Shown here piece by piece: positions 43,811 to 50,980 of a DNA stretch of 64,000 nucleotides. Position 1 is the stretch's first letter. Each line of letters starts with the position of its first letter. The position numbers were made by a program, and so were the translations under genes. The notes under the pieces were generated by a model, which saw nothing but the letters and a program-made list of their open reading frames with translations, searched no databases and had not been told where the DNA came from. The stretch is from CAYZJB01 sp964602985 (lineage in GTDB: Bacteria > CLD3 > SB21): positions 124,001 through 188,000 of the forward strand of contig CAZRTJ010000001.1 in NCBI GenBank assembly GCA_964602985.1, read 5' to 3'.

Positions 43811-44332
43811 CTAATCGCTGGATGAATCAGCCAGGTCGAGCAGAGAACGCAACGTATCGTTAACAATTTTCGCGGGGACCGTTGATTCCGATTCCTGACC
43901 TCCTGAACCGTCATCGACGGCCTTCGAGCCATTCTGGGCAATGCCAATCGTAAAGACCGCCACGCCGACCCCCGCTTCTACTCTCAGGCCTTCTGCGATC
44001 GAGGTGATGCCGGTGATTTTGACGATATACACGCCGTTCTCAATCGGCTTGGCCTGGGTGGAAGTAGTCGTCGCGACATTCTCTCCGTACCGGATCTTTC
44101 TGTCGTGGCCTGGGATGTGGGTGACACGCCACACCTCTTCCAATTTCTTTTTTCCATCACCGGGCAGAGCCCGACCGACCGTGAGATTGAAGAAATCGAC
44201 CGTCATCGAGATTGAGGGAGAGGTGCTCCACTCAATCACCCATGAGTCATCTGAAACCGTGAGGGACTTCTGCTGGGGCTTGGCCTGGTCTTCTGCAAGC
44301 CGAACCAGGATGAGGAACTTGTTTGCGTTCAC
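43811..44332 (-). CDS. Hypothetical protein of 173 residues downstream of the exonuclease
   Basis: I do not recognise this family. The GTG at 44332 overlaps the TGA of the upstream gene (GTGA), so it is translationally coupled to it; in-frame codons further upstream would lie inside that gene. The N-half is rich in short charged strands (KFLILVRLAEDQAKPQQ, VIEWSTSPSISMTVDFFNL), with a DGKKKLEEVWRVTHIPGHDR segment about a third of the way, and the C-terminal 60 residues (GLRVEAGVGVAVFTIGIAQ then a serine/aspartate-rich tail) suggest a beta-rich protein. No signal peptide is evident. A partner of the RNase-H-like exonuclease is a reasonable guess. Confidence 0.5.
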   Translation of the reverse strand: MNANKFLILVRLAEDQAKPQQKSLTVSDDSWVIEWSTSPSISMTVDFFNLTVGRALPGDGKKKLEEVWRVTHIPGHDRKIRYGENVATTTSTQAKPIENGVYIVKITGITSIAEGLRVEAGVGVAVFTIGIAQNGSKAVDDGSGGQESESTVPAKIVNDTLRSLLDLADSSSD

Positions 44333-44976
44333 CAGTCCACCCTCACTTGAACTGTCTGATCCTGCAGATCGTTGTATTCGACGTAGCCATGTTCCACTCC
44401 AAAGCGAACGACGTCTCGAAGGACTTGAACGTCTTGTCTGCAATACTCGATAATCTCGTCCACGCGGCCTTCTTTCCACCATTGCAGAGCAGCCAGGCCG
44501 TCTGCACTTTTTCCGACCTTCAGTGTGGCCATCGCGACACTCTCCAGCCGAATCCGATGTTTGAGTCGTGCGCTCAGATATTGCGCCACGTCAAACGACT
44601 TCGCCTGAATGGTAGTGACATCTCCGTAATAAGACAAGACCTTGCTGTCAAAATTATCTCCGTTAAACGATACCACCAGATCGAAATCCTTCATGTAGCG
44701 GATCATGTCGGCGGCTGTCGATTCGTACCACGTTTTGAAACCGTCTTCTTCCGAAAAGGTGACGGCAATGGAAATCAGCATCTTGTCCGCGTGATCCCAT
44801 CCGCCGACCTCGTCCGCGCGCTTCTGCGTTTCCACGTCGTAGTACACCAGACGCTTGCCTTCGGTGAATTTCTGATCCGTCAACGAATCGGAGCTGACGT
44901 CGAAATGAGAGTAACAACTGAACCAGTACTCCGCAGGGAATCGATCTTCGTAGAGAGCAGCGGTTTCAGTCGGCAT
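44329..44976 (-). CDS. RNase-H-like DEDD exonuclease-domain protein
   Basis: This 215-residue protein looks like an RNase_H_2/DEDD-fold nuclease: YYDVETQ carries the first catalytic acidic pair (exo I), DLVVSFNGDNFDSKVL the exo II region with N-x-x-x-F-D, and EYCRQDVQVLRDVV the exo III Y-x-x-x-D. Compared with YprB and phage-type proteins it lacks the helicase part. It probably degrades or processes single-stranded nucleic acid. The gene overlaps apt by 11 bp and the following unknown gene by 4 bp, implying a purine-salvage/nuclease operon. Confidence 0.72.
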   Translation of the reverse strand: MPTETAALYEDRFPAEYWFSCYSHFDVSSDSLTDQKFTEGKRLVYYDVETQKRADEVGGWDHADKMLISIAVTFSEEDGFKTWYESTAADMIRYMKDFDLVVSFNGDNFDSKVLSYYGDVTTIQAKSFDVAQYLSARLKHRIRLESVAMATLKVGKSADGLAALQWWKEGRVDEIIEYCRQDVQVLRDVVRFGVEHGYVEYNDLQDQTVQVRVDW

Positions 44977-45484
44977 GGTAGCAAATCAAGGATTCGACGG
45001 AATAGGGCAAGTGGGCTCGCGCACCCAGGAAGCCCAGTTCGATCACGACACCGATCCCGACCACGATGGAGCCCAGCTTCTCTGCCAGTCGAGCCGCCGC
45101 GCGGACGGTACCGCCCGTGGCCAGCACGTCATCAATGATCAATACGCGCTGTCCCCGTTGCAACGCATCTTCATGGATTTCCAATTCGCTCTTTCCGTAC
45201 TCCAACGAGTACGACTCCGTGATTGTGCGAAAAGGCAACTTCCCCGGCTTGCGAACAGGAACGAGTGTCTTGCGCGACTCCCATGCCACGAGGGCTCCAA
45301 AGATGAATCCTCGCGCCTCTATCGCAACGATCGCATCCACCTCGTCCATGGGAAAACGCCCTCGTAGCGATGACACAGACGTCCGCAGCGCATCCGGATT
45401 CTTGAGAAGCGGCGTGATGTCCTTGAATTGAATCCCCGGCTTGGGGAAGTCCGGGACGTTCCGGATGTACTCGCGCAAGTCCAT
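44966..45484 (-). CDS. apt: Adenine phosphoribosyltransferase
   Basis: This 172-residue enzyme makes AMP from adenine and PRPP. PRPP binding is shown by VLIIDDVLATGGTVRAA near 120-136, and MDLREYIRNVPDFPKPGIQFKDITPLL is the typical start. RGFIFGALVAWESRKTLVPVRKPGKLP is diagnostic of Apt over other phosphoribosyltransferases. At 170-180 residues the length is standard. It is the first gene of a three-gene transcript with the exonuclease and the hypothetical protein. Confidence 0.96.
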   Translation of the reverse strand: MDLREYIRNVPDFPKPGIQFKDITPLLKNPDALRTSVSSLRGRFPMDEVDAIVAIEARGFIFGALVAWESRKTLVPVRKPGKLPFRTITESYSLEYGKSELEIHEDALQRGQRVLIIDDVLATGGTVRAAARLAEKLGSIVVGIGVVIELGFLGARAHLPYSVESLICYHAD

Positions 45485-45538
45485 GGTACCCTGTCTGATT
45501 TGTAAAAATCGGGGCTTAACATAAGAAAACTTTTTGCG

Positions 45539-45826
45539 TCAATCAATCCCTTCGCCCGCAATGACAAAATCGGTGTATCCCTCCGTTGCAGAAACCGATT
45601 CGACATCGACGCTCGTGACGCGGGAGAAGCGCGGACCCCGTCGGAGTTCCTCGACGAAGGAGTCGAGGTCGCTTGGGGATCCTTCCGCATGGACGAGTAC
45701 GGAGCCGTCTTCCATATTGCGGACCCATCCGCGCAGATTACGTTCGTGGGCTCGACGTTGTGTGAAATAGCGATAGCCGACGCCCTGGACAGCGCCGTGG
45801 ACACGGATGCGCGCCGCAGCGTTCAT
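45539..45826 (-). CDS. acyP: Acylphosphatase
   Basis: This 95-residue protein hydrolyses acyl phosphates. The catalytic arginine is in GAVQGVGYRYFTQ and the catalytic asparagine in LRGWVRNMEDGSV, both standard acylphosphatase motifs. It overlaps the upstream diguanylate cyclase gene by four bases (ATGA), so it is translated from the same message. Small standalone acylphosphatases can modulate acyl phosphates such as acetyl phosphate; no link to c-di-GMP is established. Confidence 0.94.
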   Translation of the reverse strand: MNAAARIRVHGAVQGVGYRYFTQRRAHERNLRGWVRNMEDGSVLVHAEGSPSDLDSFVEELRRGPRFSRVTSVDVESVSATEGYTDFVIAGEGID

Positions 45827-46809
45827 CCGCCCTGCTCATACTCCTTCAGGTGGGAGTACACGATCAGCTTGTTTCGACCGGTTTGTTTGGCTTCGTAGAG
45901 CGCCTTGTCCGCCCATTCGACCAGCGCAAATTCGTCCTTGATACGCGCATCCGGTAAGGCGGACAACCCCACGCTGATCGTCCGACGGATCGAATGTTCC
46001 TCGTTCTTGAATTCGTGTGCCTCCACCTTTTGCCGGATACGCTCACCGACGATGGTGGCACGATCCATTTCCGTATCGGGAAGGAGGAGAATGAATTCTT
46101 CTCCGCCGTACCGCCCGCACACGTCGACAGTTCGCGCGGTGTCCATGATGATCTGTGCGATTTCCTTCAGGACGATGTCTCCGAAAGAGTGACCGTAGGT
46201 GTCGTTGACGCTCTTGAAATGATCCGCATCAAACATCAGACAGGAGAGCGGACGCTTGTACCGTGTCGCACGGCGATACTCGTCCTCCAATTTCCGATTG
46301 ATATGACGGCGGTTGTACAGCTTCGTCAACTCGTCCGTGATGGAGAGTTCTTCGAGCTGTCGATTCATCAGCCGGAGTTCATCATTCAACTGCTTGATTC
46401 GCAACATGGATCGGATTCGCGCGCCGAGTTCGCTGATGTCATAGGGCTTGGTCAGATATTCATCGGCTCCGCAGTCCAGGCCCTCGATCTTGCTCATCAA
46501 CTCGCTCTTGGCCGTGAGGAGAATCACCGGTGTGTACCGTCCCTCCGGAGAATCTTTGAATCGCTTGCAAACTTCGAATCCGCTGAGTTTCGGCATCATG
46601 ACATCCAGCAGCATGACATCGGGCAGAATCTCCTCAGCCTTGGCCAAAGCTTCTTCGCCGTCCATGGCGGTATGCACTTCATACTTGAGTTGTTTGGTCA
46701 GGTAGGTGCGCAGGATGTAGAGCCCATCTTGGTCATCGTCCACGACGAGAATTCGTGTTGCGCGCTCGTCGGTTCCTGAATCTTTCTTTTCGATCACGGG
46801 CAAAGCCAT
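45823..46809 (-). CDS. Response-regulator diguanylate cyclase (REC-GGDEF)
   Basis: This 328-residue protein has a receiver domain (about 18-140; acidic pocket DDD at 24-26, phosphoacceptor D69 in LLDVMMPKLSG, K121 in TKPYD) and a GGDEF domain (about 155-322) with active-site GGEEF at 235-239. The product-inhibition I-site RTVD (226-229) sits exactly five residues before it. It makes c-di-GMP when phosphorylated, as PleD does, but no kinase is adjacent. It starts directly after the SDR stop and overlaps acyP at its end. Confidence 0.93.
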   Translation of the reverse strand: MALPVIEKKDSGTDERATRILVVDDDQDGLYILRTYLTKQLKYEVHTAMDGEEALAKAEEILPDVMLLDVMMPKLSGFEVCKRFKDSPEGRYTPVILLTAKSELMSKIEGLDCGADEYLTKPYDISELGARIRSMLRIKQLNDELRLMNRQLEELSITDELTKLYNRRHINRKLEDEYRRATRYKRPLSCLMFDADHFKSVNDTYGHSFGDIVLKEIAQIIMDTARTVDVCGRYGGEEFILLLPDTEMDRATIVGERIRQKVEAHEFKNEEHSIRRTISVGLSALPDARIKDEFALVEWADKALYEAKQTGRNKLIVYSHLKEYEQGG

Positions 46810-47532
46810 TTACAAATCTCCACAGGCCGGGCGGATAACGATTTCCTCGGTAACCGCGTTGGATGGTTGATTGTAACTATGCCAAATCGCTTCGGCCACA
46901 TCCGACGGAACCAGCATCTTGGACCGATCGAAGCCAGCGGCATACCGATTCCAGAATGGAGTATGGACAGCGCCTGGAATCACCGCCGTCACCTTGATGG
47001 GCACAGGCCGCCATTCTTCGCGCATCACCTCCGTGAATCCCAGCAGACCAAATTTCGACGCACAATACGCGCCGGAATTCTCAAAGCCCTTGCGGGAGGC
47101 CGTCGAACAAATGTTAAACACATGAGCCTTGGCGCTCTTTTTCAAGAACGGAAGAGCTTGGCGAGAAATCAAGAACGCTCCTGTCAGATTCGTCTGGATC
47201 ACTTCGTTCCACCGATCCGGAGGGGTCGACTCAATCGATTCCAAATACCCGATGCCCGCATTGTTTACCAAAACATCAATCGCTTTGTATTTATCCCTAA
47301 TTTCCGCAAACGTTTTCTCGACTTGGACCGCGTCTGCGACGTTACACCTGTATCCATCCCACCCGATCTCCATCGTCATTTCCCGCAACCGACTTTCCGT
47401 CCGGGCCAGACCGATCACGCGAAAATCTTTCGAAGCCAATAGCCTCGCCACTGCCTCGCCAATGCCCTGCGTACATCCTGTAACCAGTGCGACAAGGCCG
47501 TGTGTTGTCCGCGTCACTCCAAGAATCTCCAA
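46810..47532 (-). CDS. Classical short-chain dehydrogenase/reductase
   Basis: This 240-residue SDR carries TGCTQGIG for NAD(P) binding, NNAG, the catalytic serine in NICSTASRKG and the Y-x-x-x-K in AYCASK. It resembles 3-oxoacyl or sorbitol reductases but the substrate cannot be deduced. The stop codon abuts the diguanylate cyclase start with no gap. An untranslated stretch of only 38 bp separates it from the prenyltransferase end upstream. Confidence 0.85.
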   Translation of the reverse strand: MEILGVTRTTHGLVALVTGCTQGIGEAVARLLASKDFRVIGLARTESRLREMTMEIGWDGYRCNVADAVQVEKTFAEIRDKYKAIDVLVNNAGIGYLESIESTPPDRWNEVIQTNLTGAFLISRQALPFLKKSAKAHVFNICSTASRKGFENSGAYCASKFGLLGFTEVMREEWRPVPIKVTAVIPGAVHTPFWNRYAAGFDRSKMLVPSDVAEAIWHSYNQPSNAVTEEIVIRPACGDL

Positions 47533-47570
47533 AAATTAACCAAAAGCGCCCGCGTGTGCAATATCGAATT

Positions 47571-48419
47571 TTACCATGTCATTGAAATCACTGATTTTCC
47601 GAGATAGATCGCCAGCAATCCAAGGAGCATGCACACTTTCAGAAGGTGACTGTTCCATCGGAGGATGTTTCGATCGGGCGAACTCCATAGCCGCACGAGC
47701 ACGTAACCGACGATCGGCGTGATCAGTCCGATGCTCACAACCAGAAACCAGGTCGAATAAATTTCCGCCCAGACGGCGATGACAAATGACGAAACCAGAA
47801 GCGCCAGTGACAGACTGGTGGCTACCTGTGCCGGACGGATTCCAAAACGAATGGGAAGGGTGGCCGCCCTTCCCAAACGATCTCCCTCCACGTCTTCCAT
47901 GTCTTTGATGATCTCCCTGGACAGCGTAATGAGAAAAGCAAAACACGCCGGGAATACGGCGTCGCGAAAAGAGCCGGCCGCAATTCCGCCATAAACAAAC
48001 GCAAGCGCGGCAATACAGCTCACCATCAAATTACCCCACAACACGGTCTTCTTGAGATGAGAAGAATACACGATGAGCAGGACGACCGCCGTTCCCGCAA
48101 TGCCTGCACTGATCCAGCCCAGCGGAAGACTCAACAAAAATCCAACGCCGAACAAAGTCATCGAGTAGGCCATGGCCGCCCGCACCGTCATTTGCCCGGA
48201 CGGCAGGACCCGGGAAGGTCGATTGATTCGATCAATTTCGATATCAAAAACGTCGTTGATCACATTGGACGAGGATCCGATCAGGACGGTGCTGAGGACC
48301 GCCCAGACAGTCTTCATCCCGATGAGAGCGGAAGGGGAGATGACCGCGATGATCACCAGTACGCTGGCGGCCATGATGAGGGAATTACCCGGCCGGAGAA
48401 TGCGGACATATGGACTCAT
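47571..48419 (-). CDS. UbiA-family prenyltransferase, DGGGP synthase-like
   Basis: This 282-residue membrane enzyme has eight to nine helices and both Asp-rich motifs: NDVFDIEIDRINRPSR (about 55-70) and DMEDVEGD (about 173-180). Among UbiA proteins this pattern, with RPSRVLPSG directly after the first motif, is close to geranylgeranylglyceryl-phosphate geranylgeranyltransferase (DGGGP synthase) as found in archaea and in FCB bacteria. It could also prenylate a quinone or homogentisate. The ATG follows a rho-independent terminator with only a T-run between and no Shine-Dalgarno. Confidence 0.78.
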   Translation of the reverse strand: MSPYVRILRPGNSLIMAASVLVIIAVISPSALIGMKTVWAVLSTVLIGSSSNVINDVFDIEIDRINRPSRVLPSGQMTVRAAMAYSMTLFGVGFLLSLPLGWISAGIAGTAVVLLIVYSSHLKKTVLWGNLMVSCIAALAFVYGGIAAGSFRDAVFPACFAFLITLSREIIKDMEDVEGDRLGRAATLPIRFGIRPAQVATSLSLALLVSSFVIAVWAEIYSTWFLVVSIGLITPIVGYVLVRLWSSPDRNILRWNSHLLKVCMLLGLLAIYLGKSVISMTW

Positions 48420-48426
48420 AAAAAAA

Positions 48427-48449
48427 ACGGGCTGTCATCGACAGCCCGT
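48427..48449 (-). terminator. Intrinsic terminator after rplS, abutting the prenyltransferase start
   Basis: On the minus strand ACGGGCTGT (48449-48441) pairs with ACAGCCCGT (48435-48427) over a 5-base loop CGATG, followed by eight T residues (48427-48420). The stem has nine base pairs. It lies 21 bp after the rplS stop codon. The UbiA-family ATG (48419-48417) begins right after the T-run, so any transcript that reads through lacks a ribosome-binding site for it. Confidence 0.85.
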
Positions 48450-48470
48450 CCATAAGAAATTGGCAAGCGC

Positions 48471-48839
48471 TTACGCCGTTGTCCCTGGCGTCTCGGCCTC
48501 CACGTGTTCGGCTACGCGTGCGCTCTTGCCCGTACGGCTTCGCAGGTAGAAGAGCTTGGCGCGACGGACCCGGCCGCGGCGTACCACCGAAATCGCCGCA
48601 ATTCGCGGTGAGTGCAGCAGGAAAATTCGTTCAACGCCGATGCCATTGGAAATTTTGCGGACCGTAAACGTGGCCGAAGACCCGCTGCCCCGGCGCTGGA
48701 TCACCACACCTTCAAATGTCTGAAGACGTTCCTTGTCTCCTTCGATCACTTTTACCTGAACTGCCAGCGTATCGCCGGGTGTGAAGTCAGGTATGTCGGT
48801 GCGTTTTTGATACGCAGTGACTGCATCAATTCGATTCAT
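48471..48839 (-). CDS. rplS: 50S ribosomal protein L19
   Basis: This 122-residue large-subunit protein has the L19 core: PDFTPGDTLAVQVKVIEGDKERLQTFEGVVIQRRGSG, GVERIFLLHSPRI and VVRRGRVRRAKLFYLR. ATG 48839 has GGAGG 6 bp upstream; further in-frame codons upstream lie within trmD. It is the last gene of the rpsP-khpA-rimM-trmD-rplS cluster, and the transcript ends in the terminator at 48427-48449. Confidence 0.98.
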   Translation of the reverse strand: MNRIDAVTAYQKRTDIPDFTPGDTLAVQVKVIEGDKERLQTFEGVVIQRRGSGSSATFTVRKISNGIGVERIFLLHSPRIAAISVVRRGRVRRAKLFYLRSRTGKSARVAEHVEAETPGTTA

Positions 48840-48850
48840 AGTATCCTCCA

Positions 48851-49615
48851 TTAATTCTTTTGCTCTTTTTTCATTCGGTTCACCATCTGAAGTTCTTCTT
48901 GTGGATTCGTCAAGTCCGGACGCAGCCGCCGGGTGACGTCCAGCCGCTGTTGCGTGCGCCATTCATCGATTTTTCGGTGGTCACCGGACAACAGCACATC
49001 CGGCACCTTCATTCCGCGAAAATCTTCCGGTCTCGTATAATACGCGCAATCCAACAAGCCTTCCTGAAACGAATCGGTCAACGCCGATTGCGCATCGCCG
49101 ATGGCCCCCGGAATCAGCCGAATCATCGCGTCCGTGATCACCATCGCCGCCAGTTCGCCTCCCGTCAGAACGTAATCCCCGATCGAAACAAACCGGGTCA
49201 CCAACTTTTCGTGAACGCGCTCGTCGATGCCTTTGTAATGACCGCAGAGGAAGATCAGTCGGCGCTTCAATGATAATTCGACCGCCACGGATTGAACCAA
49301 TCGATCACCCTGCGGGGCCGGTGCGATGACCTCTGTATCGGGCGGCAGAAAATCCCGGACGTGACGATCGCCTTCAAGGGCCGGTATTCCCAAAATGGAC
49401 TCGATGCATCGAAACATCGGTTCCGCTTTCAGCACCATACCGCCCCCGCCTCCGTACGGATGATCATCCACCGTACGATGCGCGTCATCCGTAAAATCGC
49501 GAAGATCATGTCGGCGGATCGTCACCAGGCCTGCTTTCATCGCCCGGCCGACGATGCTCTGTGTCATCGGACCCTCAAACCAACTGGGGAAGGCCGTGAC
49601 AAAATCAATCCACAT
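48851..49615 (-). CDS. trmD: tRNA (guanine-N1-)-methyltransferase
   Basis: TrmD is a SPOUT-class trefoil-knot enzyme that adds m1G37 to tRNAs. The 254-residue protein begins MWIDFVTAFPSWFEGP, has the YGGGGGMVLKAEPMF segment and the knot region LCGHYKGIDERVHEKLVTRFVSIGDYVLTGGELAA, all typical. It lies 23 bp from rimM and 11 bp from rplS. Confidence 0.97.
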   Translation of the reverse strand: MWIDFVTAFPSWFEGPMTQSIVGRAMKAGLVTIRRHDLRDFTDDAHRTVDDHPYGGGGGMVLKAEPMFRCIESILGIPALEGDRHVRDFLPPDTEVIAPAPQGDRLVQSVAVELSLKRRLIFLCGHYKGIDERVHEKLVTRFVSIGDYVLTGGELAAMVITDAMIRLIPGAIGDAQSALTDSFQEGLLDCAYYTRPEDFRGMKVPDVLLSGDHRKIDEWRTQQRLDVTRRLRPDLTNPQEELQMVNRMKKEQKN

Positions 49616-49638
49616 ATCGAAAGAACCTTGCTCGTGGT

Positions 49639-50169
49639 TTACACCACGAAATCATCACTGTCTATCAGCCCCGGAATCGTATGCAATGTAATCCGGCGCC
49701 GTGCCGCATCGATGGATCGAACGAATTCCGAAACGGCGGGCACGAGCTTCAATTCGCCGCCGATATTGATCTCATACACATCCGACGCCGGCATGGCCAA
49801 CACCCGCGTAACGATTCCAATTTGTTCCCCGTGCTCATTTACAACGGTCATGCCAACGATGTCTTTCACGTAGTACGAGTCGGGCGGGAGTTCCGCCAGA
49901 TGCTCTTCCAAAATGTCCACGCCGCCGCCGGCGAACCGATCCGCCGTCCCACGGTCCGATATTTCCACGAACTTGGCCAGGATCCATGACTGCTGTTGCC
50001 GCAAGGATTCGACATGAACCTCCATGGTCTTTCCATAGCGATCAGCCAATTGCAGGACTGAATTCATAGCGACTTCCTTCCACTGCGGACCCAACGGATC
50101 AATCTTCACTTCACCTTTCAGACCGTGACTTCGAAGAACGCGTCCGATTCGAAGCCAACGGTTACTCAA
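49639..50169 (-). CDS. rimM: Ribosome maturation factor RimM
   Basis: This protein of about 176 residues has an N-terminal RimM barrel (RIGRVLRSHGLKGEVKI) and a C-terminal PRC-barrel (YYVKDIVGMTVVNEHGEQIGIV). RimM helps mature the 30S head. The start is TTG 50169, inside the end of khpA (overlap 8 bp), preceded by GGAA; this start gives the normal N-terminus MSNRWLRIGRV. The frame is also open upstream, but those residues do not match the family. Confidence 0.92.
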   Translation of the reverse strand: MSNRWLRIGRVLRSHGLKGEVKIDPLGPQWKEVAMNSVLQLADRYGKTMEVHVESLRQQQSWILAKFVEISDRGTADRFAGGGVDILEEHLAELPPDSYYVKDIVGMTVVNEHGEQIGIVTRVLAMPASDVYEINIGGELKLVPAVSEFVRSIDAARRRITLHTIPGLIDSDDFVV

Positions 50170-50392
50170 GAATTTCCAATACCGCGCGCTTGCCTGCGCG
50201 GGCAGAAGCAGCGGCCAGCAAAGTCCGCAGAGCCTTTGCATTCTGTCCGTGTTTGCCGATGACTTTGCCCAGATCACCCTGTCCGACTTTCAATTCAAAA
50301 ACCGTAACCCGCTCGCCGTCCACTTCGGTCACCACGACTTCTTCCGGCTTGTCCACGAGATGCTTGACGATGAATTCGATGAAGTTCTGCAT
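50162..50392 (-). CDS. khpA: KH-domain RNA-binding protein KhpA
   Basis: This 76-residue type II KH protein has the GxxG-containing core GDLGKVIGKHGQNAKALRTL. KhpA partners KhpB in RNA binding. Two ATGs lie close together; ATG 50392 has GGAGG 7 bp upstream, while the earlier one at 50398 is only one base after it. The position between rpsP and rimM is conserved in many phyla. Confidence 0.93.
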   Translation of the reverse strand: MQNFIEFIVKHLVDKPEEVVVTEVDGERVTVFELKVGQGDLGKVIGKHGQNAKALRTLLAAASARAGKRAVLEILE

Positions 50393-50455
50393 GACCATTC
50401 CTCCTTCAGTTTGAGTGACCACTCCCGAGCAAACTTCTATCCGACAGCAAGCAAG

Positions 50456-50860
50456 TTATTCGGCTTGATCTTCCGCGGTCTTGGACTCGGTCTTCTTTCG
50501 GACCGCCCGAGTCTTCTTCACGCGCTGAGCAGCGCTCCGCGCGGTCTGACGTGCCTTCCACGCATCCATTTCGACCTGGATCTGTTCTGCGGAAAAACCA
50601 CGGCGAATCAACCGATGTTTATGCAGAATGCCTTCTTTCTTCAACAGGCTCTTCACCGTATCCGACGGCTGCGCGCCATTCTGCAGCCACTTGAGCGCCT
50701 TGGCTTCGTCGATCAGACACTTGGCCGGTCTCGTCGTCGCATTGTAAGTGCCGATGCGGTCCACAAACGCCCCGTCGCGAGAACGCGTACTGTGAGCCGC
50801 GACAATCCGATAAATCGGCTGGTGTGTCTTGCCAGCGCGCTGCATTCTCAATTTAACCAA
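50456..50860 (-). CDS. rpsP: 30S ribosomal protein S16 with basic C-terminal extension
   Basis: This 134-residue protein has the S16 core in the first 85 residues (VKLRMQRAGKTHQPIYRIVAA, then RDGAFVDRIGTYN). The remaining 45 residues form a lysine/arginine- and later acid-rich tail not present in E. coli S16 (82 residues); such tails are seen in several FCB bacteria. The start is TTG 50860, firmly supported by GGAGG with a 7-base spacer. It opens the rpsP-rplS cluster. Confidence 0.96.
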   Translation of the reverse strand: MVKLRMQRAGKTHQPIYRIVAAHSTRSRDGAFVDRIGTYNATTRPAKCLIDEAKALKWLQNGAQPSDTVKSLLKKEGILHKHRLIRRGFSAEQIQVEMDAWKARQTARSAAQRVKKTRAVRKKTESKTAEDQAE

Positions 50861-50942
50861 TGTTCAACCTCCCGTTTATCATTTTCTCAAGATTATTTTT
50901 CATGATCCAAAGATCGCTTGTTGCCTTCCAAAGGGCTGTAAG

Positions 50943-50969
50943 TTTATAAAAAGCAAGGGTGATTCGCAA
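50943..50969 (-). promoter_or_regulatory. Candidate sigma-70-like promoter of the rpsP-rplS cluster
   Basis: On the minus strand TTGCGA (50969-50964) is followed 15 bp later by TATAAA (50948-50943), upstream of rpsP (start 50860). The spacing is shorter than the ideal 17 bp. If functional, it leaves a leader of about 75 nt, and makes the cluster independent of ffh, which ends 120 bp upstream. This is a pattern match only; the promoter consensus of this organism is not known. Confidence 0.3.
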
Positions 50970-50980
50970 ATTTTATTTTC

